A stretch of 64,000 bases of DNA from Luidia sarsii (lineage: Eukaryota > Echinodermata > Asteroidea > Paxillosida > Luidiidae): positions 17,305,801-17,369,800 of the forward strand of contig OX465111.1 of NCBI GenBank assembly GCA_949987565.1, given 5' to 3'. Position numbers and translations under genes: made by a program. Below the pieces are notes generated by a model. That model had not been told where the DNA came from. It searched no databases and worked only from the letters and a program-made list of their open reading frames with translations. Below, piece after piece: positions 46,701 through 55,700 of this stretch (positions are counted from its first letter, which is position 1; each line of letters starts with the position of its first letter).

Positions 46701-49700
46701 GCCAATGTTCTGTCATCTTTTACATCAGGCATGTAAGTGACTGACAAAATCAGTTCCTGAAAAAAATCACTGAAGGCCAATCAATTGTGCGACTGCGAGT
46801 GAGCACTTACGCGACCCTGAGATGCAACTGCGAGTGAGCGCTTACGCGACCATGAGATTCACGGCACGGGTGCAGGCGGCATTTAGTTTTCAGGGTTTTA
46901 ACAGATAAAAATGAGCAGTTTGAGATACCTGTTTGACATAAAAAGTAATAATAATAATAATTAATTTTTAAAAATAATAATAATTTCAAGAAATAAAGAA
47001 ATTTTTCGGAAGTCTTACATCCCTTTCAAATGTTTTATAGTTATCACCCATTAGATTGATGCCTCAGGATTGATGTACAACCATACAGGGAACCAGAAAC
47101 AATGTAAAGCATGTACACAGCAACCTGAACTGTGATACACTACATACACATCATACAATATCAAACACAACAAACAATGACATGATTGCCGAGGGAATGT
47201 GCATCCATCTACCCCCTTTTACATGTGTAAATACACACACACCAGTCTGCAATGGAAGTCTGGTGTAGGACTTACATGAGCCAGTTTAGAGAACCAAATC
47301 TGCGACCCATGGAACCTCAACATAGAGCATCCACAATATACCAAAACTCATCTACTCAGCAAATGATCAGTTACCAACTCAGACTCACAAAATTCCAGGG
47401 AAAACCCTGGTTTGTAGTACTTACATGAGCCAGTTTAGAGCACCAAATCTGTGACCCATGGAACCTCAACATAGCGCATCCACAATATACCAAAACTCAT
47501 CTACTCAGCAAATGATCAGTTACCACCTCAGACTCGCAAAATTCCAGGGAAAACCCTGGTTTGTAGTACTTACATGAGCCAGTTTAGAGAACCAAATCTG
47601 TGACCCATGGCACCTAAACATAGCGAATCCACAATTTACCAAAACTCACCTACTCAGCAAATGATGAGTTACCACCTCAGACTCGCAAAATTCCAGGAAA
47701 AACCCTGGTTTGTAGTACTTACATGAGCCAGTTTAGAGAACCAAATCTGTGACCCATGGCACCTAAACATAGCGAATCCACAATTTACCAAAACTCACCT
47801 ACTCAGCAAATGATGAGTTACCATCTCAGACTCGCAAAATTCCAGGGAAAACCCTGGTTTGTAGTACTTACATGAGCCAGTTTAGAGAACCAAATCTGTG
47901 ACCCATGGCACCTCAACATAGCGAATCCACAATATACCAAAACTCATCTACTGAGCAAATCATCTGTTACCATCTCAGACTCGCAAAATTCCAGGGAAAA
48001 CCCTGGTTTGTAGGACTTACATGAGCCAGTTTAGAGAACCAAATCTGTGACCCATGGCACCTAAACATAGCGAATCCACAATATACCAAAACTCATCTAC
48101 TCAGCAAATGATCAGTTACCATCTCAGACTCGCAAAATTCCAGGGAAAACCCTGGTTTGTAGGACTTACATGATCCAGTTTAGAGAACCAAATCTGTGAC
48201 CCATGGCACCTAAACATAGGGAATCCACAATATACCAAAACTCATCTACTCAGCAAATGATCAGTTACCATCTCAGACTCGCAAAATTCCAGGGAAAACC
48301 CTGGTTTGTAGTACTTACATGAGCCAGTTTAGAGAACCAAATCTGTGACCCATGGAACCTCAACATAGCGCATCCACGATAAACCAAGACTCATCTACTC
48401 AGCAAATGATCAGTTACCACCTCAGACTCACAAATATTCCAAGGGAAATCTTGCTTCTCACAGCCAAACTCATTCTCAATGGCGTCGCTGAAAACTGTCC
48501 ACATGATTATCAACATGGAGTTGCTTAGCAGCAGAAAACGGCCTTCACGATACGGCCGTACCCACTACACCAAATAAACGCGATTATCTGGATCGCGATT
48601 TGAAACTCCACTCTTTTTGCGTGTGGGGACACAATAAACGCGATCATTAGTGGGATTTGAATCGCGATTCGGACTCCACTAAGAGTGAGACTTTTTCAAA
48701 TAATCGCGTTTATTTGCGACGCGATGTGTGTGGTTCCGCTCCTCTCAAATCACACAGGTTTCTTTTAAGCCCACGATGCATTGCGCGCGCATGGCATTTC
48801 CTGCCAGCACCAGCAGCTCACTGCCGGGAAGTGTAGCACAGGGTTTGTTTACGTTCGTCAGCGCGGAGTCCCGCCATTCCCTGTTCGCGCAGCGCGACCG
48901 CGCGCTAACCGCAACCGGCTCGCGTTGTTTATTTGCGAGGCGATCATTTGGCCAAGGTTGACTCACCTTGTCTCGGAGATCGCCGATGACGGTCTGCGCG
49001 CCCTCCAGCTTCTTGGTGGTCTCCAGGTCGTGCTGCTTGATCATCTCCAGCTCCTTCTTGATGACGTAGTTCTCTTCGGCCTCTTGGGCCCGCTGCAGCT
49101 GCCCCTGTATCAGCCTGTCGGCCAGCACCTCGTTCTCCTCCTCCAGAACTTGGATTCGCCTCAGCAGGAGCCGGTTCTCCGTGCGTAGTCTCTGTCCCCC
49201 CCAAAAAAGGAATGAGTCTTTCAAAATTGCACTGAAGCAGAAGCAGAACCTTTCTCAAAGGTTCTGGTTTGAAACGAATCTTCAGGTCCTCTCTCAATTT
49301 TGGAGATAATAAGAATTTGGAAAAAATGGCAAAGAAAACTTTTGACTGGACCTGGATTTGAGTCTCTGATTTTGCGTACCGGCGCTCTTTCCATTTGAGC
49401 AATCCAGCCCTTAAATGGTGGCCTTCCCAAAAAGTCAACTGGTCTTTGCCGGGGGGGGGGGGGGGCCACCAGTCAGAAGCATTCAACCATTTGCTGCCAT
49501 ATATCTCCAGGGATCACACAACCCGCTATTTTTTAGATGCAAACAACCAATAGTTGTAAATCCGGCTATAGCAAGCTCGGGGATCACACAAAGTGGATGC
49601 AGCTTTTTCAATTCAAATCAAACAAGTCAAATTTTAAACAAAATGGCAAAGAAAACTTTGACTGGACCGGGATTTGAATCCGAGACCTCTGATTTTGCGT

Positions 49701-52700
49701 ACCGGCACTCTTCCCATCTGAGCCATCCAGCCCTTAGATGGTGGCCTTCCCTATTTAATAGTCAACTTGTCTTTGCCGGGGTGGGGGCGCCAGTCAAAAG
49801 TAATTAAACTATTAACTGCAGTATATCTCCAGGGATCATGCCCCCCCCGCTTTCATTCAGATGCAAACAACCAATGGTTGTAAACCTGGCTACATCAGCT
49901 CGGGGATCTTACAAAGTGTATGCAGCCTTTTCAGTCCAAGTCAAACAAACAAAGGAAAAACTGACTGGGAACTTTTGAACAAATTTAAAATTTGTCAAAG
50001 GGAACTTGGACTGGACCGGGACTTGAACCCGAGACCTCTGGATTAACGTACCAGTGCTCTTACCCTCTGAGCTATCCAGCCCTTAGATGGTGGCCTTCCC
50101 TAAAAGTCAACTAGCTAGTCTTTGCCGGGGTGGGGGTGCCAGTCAATTGTTGTAAAGATGCAAAGCAATTGTTGTAAACCTGGCTATGGCAGCTCGGGGA
50201 TCACACAAAGTGGATGCAGCTTTTCCAATTCAAGTGAAACAAATCAATGAAAAATTGACTGGGAACTTTTGAACAAATTGAAGAAAAAAAATGGCAAAGA
50301 AAACTTTGACTGGACCGGGATTTGAACCTGAAGACCTCTGGACTAACGTACCAGTGTTCTTCCATCTGAGCTATCCAGCCCTCAGATGGTGGCCTTCCCA
50401 AATAGTCTTGATGGCAATTAACGGTTGAATTGCTTCTGGCTTGTGCCCCCCACCTCAGCAAAAACTAATTGACTATTTGGGAGGCCACCATCTAAGGGCT
50501 GGATAGCTCAGATGGGTAGAGTGCTGGTACACAAAACCTGAGGTCCCTGGTTTTCTTGCCATTTTTGTTTTAACAAAAATTCAAAAGATCCCAGTCAGCT
50601 TTTCATCTTTTTTTTCTTTTTTTTTTCTTTCTTTTTTTATAGATATTCCACAGTTAACTTGGATGAGCAAAACATGAAATGCAAGATAATTTGGTGGGTG
50701 TTTCAATTGAATTGGTAAAACTATATCAACGACTGCTTGTAACACAGATATAGCTTGATGTTCGCGTCACGGAGAATGTGCATGTAATTCAATGAGGGTC
50801 TGCCCTTACGCCAAGCAGGGCAAACCCTCATAGAATCGCTTGTGAAACGTATTATCATAACTCACCCGCATCTCTATTTGATCTTCATTTTCCTTCGTCT
50901 TGAAGGCGAGATAATCCTTCTCCAATCTGGACATAAGAGAAAACAGGGCACCGGAGGTGAAGTCTTTCCCTTCTTGAAATGAACCCCAGGAAGGGATTTT
51001 GGAGGATGGACTGGGCAACGGCGCAGTGCAGAATGAGTGGCAGCAGGGAGGGCTACATTGTATTAAAAGTGAGATTAACAACCCAGACAGGATTTCCCCC
51101 CTGCTGCATGTTAAGCAGCGAGGTGTCACCAAAACTTGCCACCTCGGGCTAAAGCATACAGCACTATAATAAACTACAGTGCGCACTCATCGCGTGACGC
51201 GTGCCGACAAGGGGACTGCGACGCCATTACCAAAGAGGTGCAAATGCATGGATCTCTATGGGGCAAACTAATCCCATTTTTTTTTTTTTAAGAAAGTAGG
51301 ACATTAAAATTCGCCAATCCCTTGAGGTATTGATGGCCTTTCCTTTCGTAACTAAAAACCATTTCTATAATATTTTAGTTTCCGCATTCGCAACCTTTCG
51401 GCTATACCTTTCCCCATTCATATTACGCGCGATTGCTACTGACATCCGGGCACTTCGAGCTGAAGTTGACCTCTTTGGTAATGGCAGATTACCAAAGTTA
51501 CGCGCGTTGATAGGGGAGTGCGCACTCTGGTTTATTTATAGAGCTCAATGGGCTAGAAAGACGAACACCGCGCAAGGAGATTCCAGCATGTTTCTTAACC
51601 CATATCCGCCGGACTTTTCACAGCATATAAACAGTGTTCCTTCCAAGGCCCCTTTGTTTGTTTAAACAAACAAAAAAGTGCATTACAAGAGAAAATTGTC
51701 AATGACAGCTTTTCCAAAAAATGAAACCCAAACAAATTGTATACCAGTGATACAAAAAACTTGGATTATGATACCAAAAAAAAAAATATCATAAACCATA
51801 ACAACAGAACAGTGAATGGAATAACACCATCATTTTCGCAAACCAAAAAACAGACTACGGAAATTCACGTAGTTCGGCGCTTTTCTGCGTCCTACGGGAA
51901 ATCCTGTAACTCGGCGGATATGGGTTAAGTTCCTTAGTTTCTTAGTTTTATTTTCTCACTATTGTGTACAACGGCAAAATTACAGTGAAAGGTACCAAAA
52001 AAATAAATTCCAAATTACATAAAAACAAAAATCATTTCATGATTACAAAATACATTGACAAAATTAACCATTACGACAAGAAAGATTACATTTACAATAT
52101 GTTTGGTTATTTATAATAAGTGTTTGAGGCAATGCGGTCCACAAAGGATTTCTTCGAGCAAAGTACTGTTCTCGCAGGAAGGTATGACAGTGCTTTTTGG
52201 AATCATTCCCAATCCAATTGTCGACTAATGGAACATCAAGGTAAACACATGCACATAATGAGCAAAGTAGTCAGCAAATTATCGATTGCCACCTTGGATC
52301 AGACTTAACCAATATCCGCCTAACTGGTCACAGCACATAAACAGTGTTAACAAAAACAAAAGTGCACTACAAGAGAAAATTTTAAATGACAGCTTTTCAA
52401 AAAAAAATGAAAATCTAAAATATCATCACTCATATCAACAGAACAGTTGGGATAACACCATCATTTTCACAAACCGATAGACCACGGAATTTCAAGTACC
52501 AGTAGTTAGGCAATTTGTATCTTTTCTGCGTCCTACAGGAAATCCCGTAACTCAGCAGATTATGGGTTAATAAGATCCTGCTTCATAGCTACATATCTCA
52601 CAATAGCTGAAAATGCGGCATCTTGTTTTTTTTAACTGACTGTGAATGAGAGTTTTCCCTGTCTGTGATCAAATGCATGCCCTTTAATGTCTGTCACTTC

Positions 52701-55700
52701 ATGAAAAGGTGTGAGTGACTAAAGAGCAAGACCAAGTCCAAGTGTGAACCTCCACTTCGTAAAGGGACACAGTGCCTGCCATCTTTAGGGCCACTTTCAC
52801 TGCACAAATAATCGGAGGTTTGTTTTTTTTGGGGGGGGAGGGGCTACCGTTCTCACAGGCCAAAAAATCGAGAGCCGTTTGTGGTTTAGCAGTTGTGGTC
52901 AAAATGCAGGGAGACATATAAAGCGTGGCACTTCCCGTCAATCAGAGTACGAGTGGTGTGATGTGGGATTTCAAAAAAAAAGTTCGATTCAGCGGACTAC
53001 TCCCAAAATACACTGCGTGGCAAATAAACACAATTATTTGGAAAAGTCTTACTAATAGTGGAGTCTGAAGTGGATTCAAATCGCGATCCAAATAATCACG
53101 TTTATTTGGTGTAGTAGGAACGGCCCTAGTAACACGATTCAAATCCCACTAATAATCGCATTTATTCTTTCCACACACACAAAAAAGTGGAGTTTGAATA
53201 GCGATCCAAATAATTGTATTTATTTGGGACATTGGAAGAAGCCCTTTTTTTAGTACAGGATTAACATCACCGTTTATACCTTCGCCGTTGATACAGTCAC
53301 TTACTTTTTCATTTTCTTGGCGTTGTATTTGACTTGGAATGCTGTCATCATCAGTACATCTGGATCAGCTTCGTGAAATTTGGGCGCAATTTTCTGTAAA
53401 AACTGCACAGCAACAAAGATTTCATCATGTCAAAATCATCTACTACCATAACTGCTTAGACCTGCAGTAAAATGTAAGGCAATGCACACAATAGTGACAC
53501 CACTGCTGATTATTGATTTTTTATTTTTTTATTTTTTTTTATCCCTGCAGGCAAAAGATTTACCGTAAATGTATTCCAGGAACATGACAAGAAATACACA
53601 CCAACGTGTAGCTTTCCGTTAAAATTGAATAAAGATGTAAAAACCCTTTCAAAATTGATGAAGATGGATACTGTACCTTGTTGAAGAATCAATGTTATCT
53701 CCTTTTCATTACATTTGCATGCATTTACATTTGCGCTCCTAACATGATGAACATCCCCCAAATGTATGATCAGTGTACAGTGTAGAGAAGTCACTCAATG
53801 ATTCTGCAAGCTACATGGAAGGATGTCGCCTACCATTAGATACTGCACAGTGTGCGTTGAGTAGTCACTCAATGATTCTACAAGCTACATGGATGTACAG
53901 TGTATGACGATGTCGCCTACCATAGGATACTGCACAGTGTGCATTGAGTAGTCACTCAATGATTCTACAAGCTACATGGATGTACAGTGTATAAGGATGT
54001 CGCCTCCCAGCCTACCATTAGATACTGCACAGTGTGCGTTGAGTAGTAACTCAATGATTCTACAAGCTACATGGATGTACAGTGTATGACAATGTCGCCT
54101 ACCATTAGATACTGCACAGTGTGCGTTGAGTAGTCACTCAATGGTTCTGCAAGCTACATGGATGTACAGTGTACAAGGATGTCGCCTACCATTAGATACT
54201 GCACAGTGTGTGTTCCCCGTATCACCTTGTTCCCGTAACACAATACCACACTTAGATCCCCTACTCCCCCTTCATAGCGCAGACACACAGACAGCCGCGG
54301 TACCCACCAGACACTAACAATGCCGCTACACTACACATCCACCCACAAAAAATTACATTGTCGTTGCTAGGCGACCGGGCAATCCAAGACATGAGGGTCA
54401 TATGCGGGTAGATGTGAGTTGTGACCATGCATGACGTTTAATGAAATTACTCCACTCCCCTCCTCTCCCCTCCCTCCTTACCACCCTCCCCTGAGCTATC
54501 AAGGCAGCCCGGGTCTCGTGGACAACTGATCAATTTCACGTTATTTTAGCTTTACACTTTATAAAGACCCTCCGGGGAGACAGAGAAGGGAAACAAGGAA
54601 TCCTAGGCGTGAGGAGCGATTGTGCCCGACAGTTGATAGCTTGACTTGGTCGGGATTCACGTCAAATGCCGCCAGCCCAACCTCCCCATTAGATTGTATT
54701 ACAGCTTGCATCTATATCCATATCACATTGTCCAACCACAGAGCAAGGAAAATCTCCCATGCTGAAATTCCACCGATTTCAACGAAGCTTGCAACAATTT
54801 CACAATTTTTTCTAATTTTTTTTCATTGATTTTTTCTTCGGTACAGTGGAACGTCGCTACAACGAACATCCAAGGATCCATGAAAATTGTTCGGTATAGC
54901 GGTCGTTTATGCAATTGCGACCGACGTAAACCGACGTAAAATCGGGAGCCAAAGAGCATGTTCGTTACAGCCGAATGTTCGGTATATCGACGTTTGATGT
55001 AACAATGTTCCACTGTCCACTGTACTTGTTTCTACATAAAATCTTATCAGGATGGCTTAAAATGATATACAAAAATGTTGCAAACTGCTTACTGACTAAA
55101 ATTATAAAAATGCAAATCTTAAAATTTAGTGGGCCTGACGTTTCAATCCTAGCAGGACCTTTGAGAAAGGTCCTGCTAGGTCTCTGCCTTTGAGAAAGGT
55201 CCTGCTAGGTCCTGCTAGGATCGAAACGGCAGGCCCACTAAATTTTAAGATAAAATCTTATCAGATAGAAAATAGCAAAAGATTAAAGTTTAAAAAAAAA
55301 AAAGATAAAATAGAAAAAGGTTACTCTCAAAATTATAAATCTTGGAGAAAAGAGAACCTTTTATTTTTAATTCCACCTACCCGCAGCATCTCTTCCATGT
55401 CTAGTCTTAGTAAGTCATCGTAGTTAAGTTGTAATATAGCTATGCCAACACGAAAGATAATTTCCATTCCCTGTAAAAAAAAAATCAACGTAAAGAAATA
55501 TTTATCAGCATTTTAAATGGAAAATAGATTAGTCCATACCCAGGGATGCAAACCTATCAAAATGAAAAATTGTAATTCTGTCAAACAATACTGATTCACC
55601 CAATTAACATACAGTTGCAGATAAAATTGGGGCGATTTTGTTTTTGTCAATTTTTTTTTAATGCAACTTCACCCAAAACAAGGCAATAAAGACACTCAAG

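Noticed and set aside
48728..49188. Plus-strand ORFs of 77 and 135 codons
   Set aside because: The first lies in a MITE. The second is the antisense shadow of EVI5 exon 48967-49191.
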